NCBI RefSeq assembly: GCF_900182915.1
Contig: NZ_FXUG01000007.1
Span: 62,001-126,000 of the forward strand
Reading direction: 5' to 3'
DNA: 64,000 nt
DNA from: Neorhodopirellula lusitana
Lineage (GTDB): Bacteria; Planctomycetota; Planctomycetia; Pirellulales; Pirellulaceae
How positions within the stretch are numbered: position 1 is the first letter of the stretch; every line of letters starts with the position of its first letter. A program made the translations under genes and the position numbers. Below are positions 51,697 to 62,128 of the stretch, piece by piece. The notes under the pieces are model-generated. The model ran no database searches. It was not told where the DNA came from and was given only the letters and a program-made list of their open reading frames with translations.

Positions 51697-54600
51697 ATGA
51701 ACAAAAATCAAGAAGCCAAGGGGAGGAACCTGCACACCCTCATCTCCTCCACGCCCAGCGAACCCGTCATCGTTGGAATTGGTGCCTCCGCCGGTGGTCT
51801 GACCGCACTCGAACTGCTCTTCGAACAATTGCCAACGCAAACCGGCGCAGCGTTTGTCGTCATCCAACATCTGTCACCGGACTACCAAAGTCATATGCCA
51901 GAGTTGCTAGGTCGGCGGACCAGCATGACGACGGTACAGGTTAGCGGAGCCTTGGCTCCTCAACCCAATACGGTCTACCTGCTTCCTCCCGGAAAGCACG
52001 TTGAACTGATCGACGGTGCGTTGCATCTTCGAGAGCGGGAAGATGACGGTGAACTGAACTTGCCGATCGACAAATTCTTCCGCTCCTTGTCGCAAAGTTC
52101 CGGAGTTCGTTTCGCCGCCATGGTGCTATCTGGAACCGGCAGTGACGGTAGCCACGGTGTCGAAGACGTCAACGCGGCCGGCGGATTGGTGCTGTGCCAA
52201 GACGAAGACTCCGCCCAGTTCGACGGCATGCCGCTAAACGCACTAAAAACACAAGCGGTTCACGTAGTCGGGCCGGTAGCCGAGTTAGCTGAATCGCTGG
52301 CCTTGTACATCGGTGGTCTTTCGGTCGATGAAGTCGTCGCGAACACATCACCCGCGATCGAACGGAACGAACTCGATTCCGTCTACGCCCGACTGGAAAC
52401 TTCGTGCGGTGTTGATTTCGGGCAATACAAACATGGAACATTCACGCGTCGGTTGGCTCGTCGCATGCTGTTGTCCAAAGTCGATCAACTCGATCACTAC
52501 CTTGAGATGCTCGATAACGATCCCGGCGAGATATCGCGTTTGGCCGATGATTTGATGATCGGTGTGACGCGATTTTTTCGTGATCCCGACGGTTACCAAC
52601 GCCTGCAAAACCGCTGCATTCGCAAGCTGGTTCAAAACAAGCGTGACGGAGAAGAACTGCGAGTGTGGGTCGCTGGGTGCGCAACGGGTCCGGAAGCATA
52701 CAGCGTTGCGATGTTAATCCACGACGAAATCGCAAAGCATGACACAAACATTGAACTAAAAATGTTTGCAACCGATGTTCACCCTGACGCGATCCGCTTT
52801 GCGCAACGAGCAATCTATCCGAGCGATTCGCTCGCGGAGATTCCAAGAAGCCTACGCGACCAGTTCGTGATCGATCATGCCGACGGATTCGAGATTTGCA
52901 AACCGGTTCGCAGTTCAATCGTGTTTGCTCGGCACGACGTCCTGAGTGATGCGCCTTTCACCAACCTGGACTTGGTCACGTGTCGCAACATGTTGATCTA
53001 TCTGGTTGAAGAAGCCCAGGCCCGTGTGCTGGGAGCCTTCTCGCATGCACTTCGGAACCGCGGGGTCCTTTGGCTCGGTCCCAGCGAGACGCCCGGCGAC
53101 CAAATGGACAACTTCACGCCGCTTGATAAGCACTGGCGTCTGTTCCAAAAAGAACACGACACCCGAATGCCACTGGACCTAAAGCTTCGCAAGCGTCCAC
53201 CCAGCAACGTCGGCGTATCCATTCGACCGCGGTCATCTCGCGCCCCCTCCGCCGCACTCGTCAACAGCTACGACGTGCTGCTGGAGCAATACGCACCTGT
53301 GGGTATTTTGGTCGACGAGTCAATGCAAACGCTACAAATATTTGGTGACATTAAAGCCTACTCGTCACCTCCGAACGGACGACTGACCGGAACGGTCGAG
53401 GACATTCTCGTCGATGGGCTCAACATGCCGCTGTCGATTTTAATGCAGCGTTTGAAGCTGAATCAGCGATTGATCGAAACTGAGCGAGCGGTAATCGAGG
53501 GCAAGTCCATCGAACTCCGTGTCAAAACGATTCCACATCGCAACGTCAACGAGACCCATTACTTCATCTCGTTTCATGACGAGGATTCAGTCGCCCAAAA
53601 GGTTCCACAGCCACCTGTGAAAGCCAATCCTACCGCGGCTGAATCATCCCAGTTGGTTTCGCTGAACGGAGACGAGGCTAGCACGCCTGCAAGCCAGCCC
53701 AAAGACATCGCGATGATGGCTGAACGCATTCGCATGCTTGAAATGGAGCTCGACTTTACTCGCGAAAATCTGCAAGCGACCATCGAAGAAGTGGAAACCA
53801 CCAACGAAGAACTTCAATCCAGCAACGAGGAACTAACCAGTAGCAACGAGGAACTACAAAGCACTAACGAAGAGCTTCATAGCGTCAATGAGGAACTTCA
53901 CACGACGAACTCCGAAAGCAGCCGTCGCCTGAATTTGCTGACTGAGCTCACCACCGATCTCGAAAACGTGATGCGAGAAAGCGATATCGGGATCGTCTTA
54001 GTTGACAAGGACAAGAAGATTCGCCGGATCACTCGCGCCGCGGCTGACATGCTGTCCATTCGCCGGGACGATACCGATGGCGTCCCCCTTTCAAACTATT
54101 CGCAAGCGCTCAAAGGAGCCGATCTCATAGAGCTGATTGCAAGGGCGGATTCCGAGAATCGTTCGTGTGAAGTCGAAGTGTCTGATCGACGACGTGATCC
54201 GCTGCTTTTGCGAGTAACGCCATACCGCAACGGCACCGGCACGCTGTTGACGATGACAAACCTACGCAGCGTTAAGGACACCGCGGAGAAGCTTCGCAAA
54301 CTGACATCCATCGTCGAAGACAGCACTGACGCCATCATTGGCATTGAATTGAACGGTCGTGTCACAAGCTGGAACCGGGGCGCGTCGAAGCTTTTCGGTA
54401 TTGACCTCGACCCAAGCAAAAATGTGGAACTTGGCGATGTCATCCCTCAATCGGTCAGCGATCACTGCCAGACCTTGGTAGATGAATTAGCGAAGAAGGG
54501 TGAGGTAGCCGCTAAAGAGATCAACGTGAAGCTTGGCACGCGGAAGTTGAACCTGTTGTTGCGTGTGACTCCAGTTCTAGATGACTACGATCGCGTTTCC

Positions 54601-56931
54601 GCTGCTGCGATCACGCTGTACGACGTGACCGCCATGCGTGTTGCCGAAGAGCAGCTGAACTTGCGAACGAGAGCCATTGATGCTGCCAGCAACGGCTTCG
54701 TGATTGTCGACGCGATTTCCGACGACATGCCGATTGTCTACGCCAACCAAGGATTCTTGAACCTGACCGGTTTCAAACCTGACGAGATCGTGGGACGCAA
54801 TTGCCGATTCTTGCAAGGGCCACTCACCGAACAAGCCGAAGTGCAAAAGATACGCAATGCGGTCAAGAACCAAACCGAATGCCACGTTACGTTGCTGAAT
54901 TACCGCCGAGATGGCTCCAAGTTCTACAACGACTTAGTCGTCACCCCGATTCGTGACAGCCAGGGCACCGTCACGCACTTTATCGGCGTTCAAAATGACG
55001 CTACCGATATCGTCGAAGCTCGTCGAACTCTGGAAGCGAGCGAGTTGGAATATCGCAGCACGTTTGAAAACGCGGCCATCGGAATCGCACACATCGGCAT
55101 GGAAGGTGAATGGTTACGAGTGAACGAAAAGCTGTGCGAGATCGTTGGCTACACTGCCGACGAACTGGTCACCAAATCGTTCCAAGACATCACGCATCCG
55201 GAGGACTTAGACAAAGACCTTCTGTTATTCGCCAGGATGAAACGGGGTGAAATTCCAGGTTACTCAATTGAAAAAAGATACCTTCACCAAGATGGACGTG
55301 TTGTTTGGATCAATCTGACCACGTCGCTACGGTATGACCGGGACGGAAACCCAGATTGCTGCATTTCGTTGATCAACGACATTTCCGATCGCGTCGAAAC
55401 CGAGCAGAAACTCTCGGCATCCCGTGCGATCATTACCGAGGTCATCCAGCAAAGCCAAGATCCCTTCGTAAGCTTCAACGAACTCGGCAAGATTCAAGTC
55501 GCGAATCGTGCCGCTGGTGAATTGACTGCAGTGCCGGGAGACCTGACGGGACTCTCGTACGAGGAACTATTCAACAACGAACCCGAATCACCATTGTTAG
55601 CGACGATGGATCGGGTTCGCAGGAGTCAACGCGGCGAACTAACTGAATTCTTCTCGCGTTACCTCAATCGATGGTTCGACGCTCGCGTGTTCCCTGTTGA
55701 GGGCGGTGCTGCAGTTTACATGACCGACGTGACCGGCCGTAAAGAGACCGAAGCCTATCTAGAACGGGCAAGAGTGGCTGCCGAGGAAGCGAGTCAGGCG
55801 AAGAGTCAATTCCTGACCAACATGTCACACGAAATTCGCTCACCCATGACCGCGATTCTGGGCTTCTCGGATATCGCGTTACGGGACCTTCGTGATGGAA
55901 AACAGGTTGATCCAGAAAACCTAGAAACCGTCATTCGAAACGGACGTTTCTTGCTGCGAGTCATCAATGACATTTTGGACCTGTCCAAAGTGGAAGCCGG
56001 CAAGTTGGAAATGCGTAAGTCACGTTTTAAGCTGCTTCCAGTGCTGAGCGATATCAGAGAGTTGATGCGGCATCGCAGCAAGAGCACCGGCGTCCCGCTA
56101 ACCTTTGAGTTCGCATCAACGGTTCCCGAACAACTGCATAGCGACCGATCTCGAGTTGAACAGATTTTGGTCAACCTGATCGGCAACGCCCTGAAGTTTA
56201 CGCCGGAGGGTACGGTTCGCGTCGTGGTCGACGTGGACGCTGGCAACCATTTGCGGATCCGTGTCATCGATACCGGCATCGGAATTTCGGAAGACAACCT
56301 GGCAAGATTGTTTCAGACCTTCACCCAGGTCCACGATCGAAAGCTGGTCGGCGTCGAAGGCACTGGGCTTGGATTGGTGATTAGTAAACGCTTGGCAAAA
56401 CTGCTCGGTGGCGAAATCATGGCGGACAGCATCGATGGCGAGGGCAGTTGCTTCACGCTGTTATTGCCGTTCAACGAAACGGTCACTCGGATCAATGCAT
56501 CGGCTGACGACTTGATCGTGAAAGTGACAAAGCAAACCGAACTGGGAACCATCAACGCCCGTGTGCTAATTGCAGATGATGCTCGCGACGTGCGATTGGT
56601 CACCAGTAGTTTCCTATCCCGATCGGGTGCGGCGATCGTCGAGGTCGTCAATGGTTCCGAGGCAGTTCGAGCCGTTCGGGAAGCCGAGGCGAACGGTCGT
56701 CCTTTCGACCTGATTTTGATGGACATGCAAATGCCCGAACTGGATGGCCGCGAAGCCACTCAAAAGATTCGCGACGAAGGTTACTCGATGCCAATCATTG
56801 CTCTAACCGCTGGTGCCACTTCCGATGAAGTCCAAGAAGCTCTCGCTGCTGGTTGCACCGAGTTCGTGGCAAAACCAGTCGACGCTTCCGATTTGATACA
56901 TCGCGTTCAGAGGTTGCTTTCGGAAAAGTGA
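51697..56931 (+). CDS. CheB-CheR-PAS hybrid sensor histidine kinase with receiver
   Basis: A 1744-residue signalling protein. Residues 20-200 are a CheB methylesterase (IVGIGASAGG with the Ser, IQHLSPDYQSHM with the His, LSGTGSDGSHG with the Asp). Residues 225-480 are a CheR methyltransferase (WVAGCATGPEAYSVAML, FTNLDLVTCRNMLIYL). A heptad coiled coil of NEEL repeats lies near 690-735 (five successive EEL units). Several PAS domains with PAC motifs follow. Then HisKA near 1371 (FLTNMSHEIRSPM), HATPase (NLIGNALKF, DTGIGIS, GTGLGLVISKRL) and a receiver (ILMDMQMPELDG, phospho-Asp about 1675). Such fusions occur outside chemotaxis operons and act as soluble sensors of unknown input. Confidence 0.93.
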   Translation: MNKNQEAKGRNLHTLISSTPSEPVIVGIGASAGGLTALELLFEQLPTQTGAAFVVIQHLSPDYQSHMPELLGRRTSMTTVQVSGALAPQPNTVYLLPPGKHVELIDGALHLREREDDGELNLPIDKFFRSLSQSSGVRFAAMVLSGTGSDGSHGVEDVNAAGGLVLCQDEDSAQFDGMPLNALKTQAVHVVGPVAELAESLALYIGGLSVDEVVANTSPAIERNELDSVYARLETSCGVDFGQYKHGTFTRRLARRMLLSKVDQLDHYLEMLDNDPGEISRLADDLMIGVTRFFRDPDGYQRLQNRCIRKLVQNKRDGEELRVWVAGCATGPEAYSVAMLIHDEIAKHDTNIELKMFATDVHPDAIRFAQRAIYPSDSLAEIPRSLRDQFVIDHADGFEICKPVRSSIVFARHDVLSDAPFTNLDLVTCRNMLIYLVEEAQARVLGAFSHALRNRGVLWLGPSETPGDQMDNFTPLDKHWRLFQKEHDTRMPLDLKLRKRPPSNVGVSIRPRSSRAPSAALVNSYDVLLEQYAPVGILVDESMQTLQIFGDIKAYSSPPNGRLTGTVEDILVDGLNMPLSILMQRLKLNQRLIETERAVIEGKSIELRVKTIPHRNVNETHYFISFHDEDSVAQKVPQPPVKANPTAAESSQLVSLNGDEASTPASQPKDIAMMAERIRMLEMELDFTRENLQATIEEVETTNEELQSSNEELTSSNEELQSTNEELHSVNEELHTTNSESSRRLNLLTELTTDLENVMRESDIGIVLVDKDKKIRRITRAAADMLSIRRDDTDGVPLSNYSQALKGADLIELIARADSENRSCEVEVSDRRRDPLLLRVTPYRNGTGTLLTMTNLRSVKDTAEKLRKLTSIVEDSTDAIIGIELNGRVTSWNRGASKLFGIDLDPSKNVELGDVIPQSVSDHCQTLVDELAKKGEVAAKEINVKLGTRKLNLLLRVTPVLDDYDRVSAAAITLYDVTAMRVAEEQLNLRTRAIDAASNGFVIVDAISDDMPIVYANQGFLNLTGFKPDEIVGRNCRFLQGPLTEQAEVQKIRNAVKNQTECHVTLLNYRRDGSKFYNDLVVTPIRDSQGTVTHFIGVQNDATDIVEARRTLEASELEYRSTFENAAIGIAHIGMEGEWLRVNEKLCEIVGYTADELVTKSFQDITHPEDLDKDLLLFARMKRGEIPGYSIEKRYLHQDGRVVWINLTTSLRYDRDGNPDCCISLINDISDRVETEQKLSASRAIITEVIQQSQDPFVSFNELGKIQVANRAAGELTAVPGDLTGLSYEELFNNEPESPLLATMDRVRRSQRGELTEFFSRYLNRWFDARVFPVEGGAAVYMTDVTGRKETEAYLERARVAAEEASQAKSQFLTNMSHEIRSPMTAILGFSDIALRDLRDGKQVDPENLETVIRNGRFLLRVINDILDLSKVEAGKLEMRKSRFKLLPVLSDIRELMRHRSKSTGVPLTFEFASTVPEQLHSDRSRVEQILVNLIGNALKFTPEGTVRVVVDVDAGNHLRIRVIDTGIGISEDNLARLFQTFTQVHDRKLVGVEGTGLGLVISKRLAKLLGGEIMADSIDGEGSCFTLLLPFNETVTRINASADDLIVKVTKQTELGTINARVLIADDARDVRLVTSSFLSRSGAAIVEVVNGSEAVRAVREAEANGRPFDLILMDMQMPELDGREATQKIRDEGYSMPIIALTAGATSDEVQEALAAGCTEFVAKPVDASDLIHRVQRLLSEK

Positions 56932-57034
56932 AGTCGAACGAATTTGCAAGACCGCCAGTACTTGCATTCGTTGCTGGATTAACTCTCCCTTTGGCATGTT
57001 GATTGCTACTTTCACGTCGCAGGAGATCAATGCC

Positions 57035-57451
57035 ATGAAATTTAACTTTAACATCACTAACACGGACTCGAACCGGAAAGCGACCATTTTGGTGGTCGAT
57101 GATTCGGCAATGGTGCGTTATCTGATCGAAACAACGTTAGCGTCGGCGGGGTTTTGTACCCGCTCGGCCTCCGATGGCGAAGCGGCGATTGCAGCTATGC
57201 GTCATGAGAAGTTCCAAGCGATCGTGACCGATCTGGAGATGCCACGCGTCACCGGAGCCGAACTGATCAAACGGGTCCGCAATCACTCGGATCCCACTAT
57301 CTACAAGCTACCCATCCTGGTTGTCAGCCACGTTACTGACAAAATCGAACGCGCCCGGCTTCGATTCTTGGGGGCCGACCTGTTTCTGCCAAAACCGATC
57401 GACACACGAACCCTCATCGCCACGACCAACCGACTGGTGACAGCGGCGTAG
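57035..57451 (+). CDS. Single-domain response regulator (CheY-like)
   Basis: A 138-residue lone receiver: ILVVDDSAMVRYLIETTL (acidic pocket), AIVTDLEMPRVTGAEL (phospho-Asp), ILVVSHV (the usual Thr/Ser switch position), LFLPKPID (Lys). ATG 57035 is preferred over 56996 because AGGAG lies 9 bases upstream. It is 103 bp downstream of the hybrid kinase on the same strand and may be its phosphoacceptor. It has no output domain. Confidence 0.92.
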   Translation: MKFNFNITNTDSNRKATILVVDDSAMVRYLIETTLASAGFCTRSASDGEAAIAAMRHEKFQAIVTDLEMPRVTGAELIKRVRNHSDPTIYKLPILVVSHVTDKIERARLRFLGADLFLPKPIDTRTLIATTNRLVTAA

Positions 57452-57559
57452 GGCGAAGCATGCTTCCAATGACAGCGATCGAGTTGTCATGCAGATGGCA
57501 TGGAGCGGTACGCTTCCATTTGATTCAGTAGTGGAGTTACAGCTTCACTGCTGCTCGAT

Positions 57560-59821
57560 TTATACCGCGACGTTTGTCGAGACGAGTTCAGCGGCATTGG
57601 GACCGATTCCGATCCGTGCTTCGCCGTGGCAACGTTCCCATCGCATCTCTCCGATCCGGCGGCCTGCAAAGAAAGCCCAAGCTTCCGGATCAACTTGAAA
57701 TCTGACCGTCTTGGATTCTCCTGGACGGAGCGTGACGCGTCTAAAATCGTGCAATTTCCAAACGGGGCGTGAGACAGGCGCGGCCGGGCCATGCAGATAG
57801 CACTGCACCACTTCCTCGCAGCTGCGTTCTCCCGTGTTAGTCACAACCAACTCGGCGAATACCGTGACATCCCCATCCGCTACTGAAGTGGTAACCGACG
57901 GACGATCGTACGCCACGCTGGAGTACGTGAGGCCGAAACCGAATGGAAAGAGGGGATCATTGGACTCATCGAGGTAGCAGGATTTGAACTTTTCAAACAC
58001 AACATCTTTTGGCAGCGGACGACCGGTGGGCAGTGCGTCGTGATGCACAGGGATCTGTCCTACGCTTCTGGGTAACGACATGCACAGTCGACCGGAAGGG
58101 TTGGTCTTCCCAAAGATCACGTCAGCGATGCCCGGTCCTGAAAGACTGCCGCCATACCAGACATACAAAACGGCGTCAGCCTGATCGATGCACTCGGTCA
58201 AAACGAGCGGTCGCCCAGAAAAGACGACCCAAACAATCGGCCGTCCGGCTTCACGCAAGCGACGAGCGAGTGTTTGCGTCGATTGCGAAAGCGACAATTC
58301 GGTGCGACTCGAGCATTCACCTGCATGTTCCTTTGCTTCACCAATGGCAAGAAGCACCACGTCACACGATCGTGCAACCTGAACCGCTTCGTCCACCATC
58401 GCATCGATTGGCCGCTCGTCGATCGTGACCGTCTCGCCAAACACATTAAGTCGCTCGGCCAATTGTGGGCTATCCGTCAGGTTACAACCGCGAGCCGTCT
58501 CGATGCGTACATCGTCGCCAACCCATTTACGAACACCGTCATGAAGTGAGACACAGCCATCGACGTCCGCCGATACCGACCATGTCCCCGGCAGATTGGA
58601 ACGATCATCGGCCAGTGGACCGATGATGGCAATCGAAGGAGCAGTTGACTGGGCATTCATTTTCTCAATCGACAGCGGCAAAACGTTTTGCTCGTTTCTA
58701 AGCAACACACAACACCTTGAAACCATCTCGCGTGCTTCCCGCAAAATGGTGGAACCGCCTATGGTTTCCTTGGCACGCTGCGGGTCGAGGTAACGCATCG
58801 GATCCTCGAACAACCCTAACTCGTACTTCAGCGTCAGAACACGGCGGCATGCCATGTCGATTGATTCGCTGGAAACGCGTTTATCCCGAACCAGTTGGCT
58901 GAGTTGCTGTTCGTAAGTTTCCCCCACCATGTCGATATCAACCGTCGCTTTCATCGCGGCGGCCGCCACATCGCTTGCGTCGCCAAGACCGTGGGCGATC
59001 AATTCCGCGATTGCCGTGTAGTCGCTGATGATCAATCCATCGAATCGCCAAGCTTCACGAAGGACTTCGACAAGCAAGTCGGGATGCGCGGTAACCGGGA
59101 TTCGGTCTAGAGCGTGGAAACCCGGCATCAACGCTTTCACTCCCGCCTCGATGGCGGACTTGAACGGCGGCAAATGGGTTTCGTGTAGTTCGATTGGTCC
59201 AAGATTGACCGACGCGTATTCACGTCCCCCATCCGCTGCACCGTATCCAGCGAAATGCTTAACACAGGCAGCCATCCGATCGACGTCGAGAAGAGTCCCA
59301 TTGTTCCCTTGGTCGCCTTGGAACCCCTCGACCATGGCTGCCGACATTACCGAAGCCAACTTCGAGCTTTCGCCAAATCCCTCGGCCACGCGTCCCCAAC
59401 GCGGGTCGCGAGTCACATCGACCATTGGCGCAAAAGTCAGATCGATGCCGTCCGCTCGTGCCTCCGTCGCGCTAAGATGCGCAGCCCGGCGAACAAGGTC
59501 GGTATCCCATGAACACGCCAGGGCAATCGGCAACGGCAAGGCCGTGCGATAGCCATGAATCACGTCGGACGCGAAGAGCATCGGAATTCCAAGCCGCGTC
59601 TGCGATAGGCAGATTGATTGAATGTCACGACGCTGATCTAGCGAAGCCGTTCCAAACATCATGCCCACGCGGCCCTCGCGGATCTTGCGGTCCACATCCA
59701 CGCTTGCGACAGCCCCCGTCAGAACTTGTCCGCCAGGGTTCACCAGATTCAACTGACCAATCTTCTCGTCCAACCCCATCCGACTGAGAAGCTGTTCAAC
59801 ATCATCTATCGATTTCGTCAC
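57560..59821 (-). CDS. Glycoside hydrolase family 3, beta-glucosidase-like
   Basis: A 753-residue exo-glycosidase. The N-terminal barrel carries GIPMLFASDVIHGYRT, MVDVTRDPRWGRVAEGFGE, CVKHFAGYGAADGGREY and the nucleophile region FDGLIISDYTAI (Asp). The second domain follows (SIAIIGPLADDRSNLPGTW), then a C-terminal fibronectin-III-like domain (PLFPFGFGLTYSSVAYD, VTNTGERSCEEVVQCYL). There is no signal peptide, so it works in the cytoplasm on imported oligosaccharides. The order and length match BglX-type enzymes; the precise sugar cannot be told. It is convergent with the lone receiver gene. Confidence 0.94.
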   Translation of the reverse strand: MTKSIDDVEQLLSRMGLDEKIGQLNLVNPGGQVLTGAVASVDVDRKIREGRVGMMFGTASLDQRRDIQSICLSQTRLGIPMLFASDVIHGYRTALPLPIALACSWDTDLVRRAAHLSATEARADGIDLTFAPMVDVTRDPRWGRVAEGFGESSKLASVMSAAMVEGFQGDQGNNGTLLDVDRMAACVKHFAGYGAADGGREYASVNLGPIELHETHLPPFKSAIEAGVKALMPGFHALDRIPVTAHPDLLVEVLREAWRFDGLIISDYTAIAELIAHGLGDASDVAAAAMKATVDIDMVGETYEQQLSQLVRDKRVSSESIDMACRRVLTLKYELGLFEDPMRYLDPQRAKETIGGSTILREAREMVSRCCVLLRNEQNVLPLSIEKMNAQSTAPSIAIIGPLADDRSNLPGTWSVSADVDGCVSLHDGVRKWVGDDVRIETARGCNLTDSPQLAERLNVFGETVTIDERPIDAMVDEAVQVARSCDVVLLAIGEAKEHAGECSSRTELSLSQSTQTLARRLREAGRPIVWVVFSGRPLVLTECIDQADAVLYVWYGGSLSGPGIADVIFGKTNPSGRLCMSLPRSVGQIPVHHDALPTGRPLPKDVVFEKFKSCYLDESNDPLFPFGFGLTYSSVAYDRPSVTTSVADGDVTVFAELVVTNTGERSCEEVVQCYLHGPAAPVSRPVWKLHDFRRVTLRPGESKTVRFQVDPEAWAFFAGRRIGEMRWERCHGEARIGIGPNAAELVSTNVAV

Positions 59822-60173
59822 TTGACCCTCTTTGTACTATGTTTGACTCGAAATTCGACATGCCATAGAAGCCCGAATGCGGCATTTGAAGGGTGCCCCA
59901 GATTCCATCGAAATTCCATTGCGATGCAATCCGTTCGAGTAAAACAACCTTCGAAATCGTGCTCGGTATTCCGCCTTGTCTTGCATGCCATCGTGGAGGA
60001 TGCAATCGCGATGCTGGTCTGAAAACCACTTCCATGACATCAATCAATTCACGCTTTCTTCCACCGGCCCCCCTCAAAAACATCAAGAAGGTTTAGCCGA
60101 TCATAGTGTAGGAAGCGATCTAGCGTCTCTAGGACAATTCCCAAACCAACGCCCAGCGAGCGATTTGAATGAA
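59822..60173. other. Intergenic region
   Basis: About 350 bp between the divergent GH3 gene and a small conserved gene. No gene, repeat or terminator seen; it must contain the promoters of both. Confidence 0.5.
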
Positions 60174-60491
60174 ATGAAATATCCCACCACTCCCGATGAT
60201 CGATACTTCGTTCACAAAGAGCGTTTGTGGAGATGCACGAACCCGAACTTATCCGACGCGTGTCGTAAGGAGCTGGTATCAAAGTTGATGAAGGCTCGTA
60301 GGGCCGTGCGGAAGGCGAAGTCGTCCAACGACGAAGCGGCGCTCGCGTCCGCTAGATCGGACGTCAATGACGCCAAGGTCGCTTTAGGTGAACGGGGACC
60401 GACTTGGTGGGACGACGACACAGACTACAACCGCTTGCTCGTTAAAAACACGCCATATGCAAAGTGGTGGTCTGAACAACTGGACTCGTAG
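60174..60491 (+). CDS. Conserved hypothetical protein, 105 aa
   Basis: A small soluble protein of a pattern seen in many bacteria: RYFVHKERLWRCTNPNL at the start, a basic helix with KLMKARRAVRKAKS, then ARSDVNDAKVALGERGPTWWDDD and DYNRLLVKNTPYAKWW. Its function is unknown. I chose ATG 60174 because conservation begins just after it; the frame upstream to 59976 reads as non-coding. Alone in its unit. Confidence 0.75.
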   Translation: MKYPTTPDDRYFVHKERLWRCTNPNLSDACRKELVSKLMKARRAVRKAKSSNDEAALASARSDVNDAKVALGERGPTWWDDDTDYNRLLVKNTPYAKWWSEQLDS

Positions 60492-60603
60492 AACTGTTCT
60501 CAAATTTGGCACAACAATCGCTCACCCGACTGCGAACCTAGGAATCGCGTTTCGATCATCGACATACACTTCACCATCCATCAAATCGTGCCCCACCGCA
60601 GCT

Positions 60604-61857
60604 ATGAGCAATCCTTCCGACGCCCCGGCACAATCGGACTCCGACGTAGCCTTGCGTCGCTATCACGAACTGCTTGATGGGCTATCCACCACCGACGGCT
60701 TGCAATTGCCATCCCGCGGTTACGGCAAGTTAATTCACCGTCAGTACTCTCTCGAATTCCAATGCAACGATACCGCTTGCGAAGTTATTGGTGCGATCAC
60801 TCGCGATCCCAATCGCTACTGCAACGAAGCAATGGCTAGCTTCGAAAAAGTCAGTGGTGCATCCGATAGCATGGCAGTCGGCGACGAATATTTGATTCGG
60901 ATTTCAGGTCCCTGGAACGGTCCAGTTCGAGTGATCGACCTGGATGAAACTTCGTTCGCCCTGGCTACTCGTGACGGTCACCTCGAAGCCGGTTTTATCG
61001 AGTTCAAGGCTGCCGACCTGAACGAGCACCAATGTCGCCTAACGATTCAGTCCTGGGCGACTTCGGGCGGCCCCTTGGTCTGGGCAACCTACTCCGTACT
61101 TCGGGTCACCAAACTGGCACAAACAGCGATGTGGACTGAGTTCTGCACACTAGTCGCCGAACGGATAGGTGATGGTTCAGAGCATGACGTGCAAGTATCG
61201 GATTCGTCGTTTTCACTGCCGAAAGCTGTTTCCAACGAAAGCGAAGAACAAAGTACTAGCCAATTGGCGGACCTACAGGAGCGAGGTTTCAACTATGAAG
61301 TCGAGTCCTACTCGCCCGACGATCCTTCATGGCGACATGATTCGTACGTGACCACGGTCGGAACGGAATCGCCCGGACCACCCGATGACGCCGGACTCTT
61401 CCTGACAGCGAAACGGATCGTTTCAGAGTATCGTTTTCCCGATCCGCGACGTGTGAAAGGCAAGTTCGATCAAGCGGCTCCACTGGACGGCCGGAACATG
61501 TTGCTCGATGCGCAATTCCTCGGCATTCGCGTTCAGTTTGCCGTTCGAGTCGTCGAGGTCATTGATCGACAAGTCCAACGTGATGAGGCAACCTGCCAAG
61601 AATGGGGTTACGCCTATCGCACACTCGATGGTCACTGGGAAGTCGGCCAGATGACATTCCTAGTTCGAAAGAACTGCGAAACAGGCGAAGTGTTATTCCT
61701 AATCAATGCCTACTCACGGACTGGCCGCATCCCCAATCCGTTCTATCGGTTTGGGTTTTGGTTAGTCGGTCGCAAGGTGCAAACCAATTTCGCGAAACGA
61801 TGTCTGAAACGACTGGTGAAGTTGACCAACGATGAGATCGCCCAAACTCGCAGCTGA
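60604..61857 (+). CDS. Protein with two DUF1990-related halves
   Basis: A 417-residue soluble protein. The C-terminal half (about 240-410) fits DUF1990: FAVRVVEVIDRQVQRDEATCQEWGYAYRTLDGHWEVGQMTFLV (cut here by the family's Tyr/Gly and Gly-His-x-Glu positions) and INAYSRTGRIPNPFYRFGFW. The N-terminal half (about 20-190: SRGYGKLIHRQYSLEF, DEYLIRISGPWNGPVRVID, WATYSVLRVTK) has the same order of elements and looks like a diverged copy. DUF1990 has a START/SRPBCC-like fold with no known ligand. ATG 60604 is used; the upstream frame from 60388 overlaps the previous gene. Confidence 0.65.
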   Translation: MSNPSDAPAQSDSDVALRRYHELLDGLSTTDGLQLPSRGYGKLIHRQYSLEFQCNDTACEVIGAITRDPNRYCNEAMASFEKVSGASDSMAVGDEYLIRISGPWNGPVRVIDLDETSFALATRDGHLEAGFIEFKAADLNEHQCRLTIQSWATSGGPLVWATYSVLRVTKLAQTAMWTEFCTLVAERIGDGSEHDVQVSDSSFSLPKAVSNESEEQSTSQLADLQERGFNYEVESYSPDDPSWRHDSYVTTVGTESPGPPDDAGLFLTAKRIVSEYRFPDPRRVKGKFDQAAPLDGRNMLLDAQFLGIRVQFAVRVVEVIDRQVQRDEATCQEWGYAYRTLDGHWEVGQMTFLVRKNCETGEVLFLINAYSRTGRIPNPFYRFGFWLVGRKVQTNFAKRCLKRLVKLTNDEIAQTRS

Positions 61858-62128
61858 TCGGCTAGCGGCTAGTGCAACTACCGCGAGAAGTCGACACGCA
61901 CGACACGATCGGCATCGTCTGAATCACGCTTCAAGAAATCACGCTTCAAGAATCGCTATTTTGACGTCCGAACAACAATTTCGGCGAACCCAATCGAACT
62001 CGACTTTGAAAGTGTTGACGCCCAACACAAGTGAATCACCGGCACATAAATTGCAAGGCAAGCTAGCTCCTGCTTCGAGGTGAATGCGCACCTGGAAGCG
62101 TCTCAGTCTCGATTCCGGATAGTGAGCC

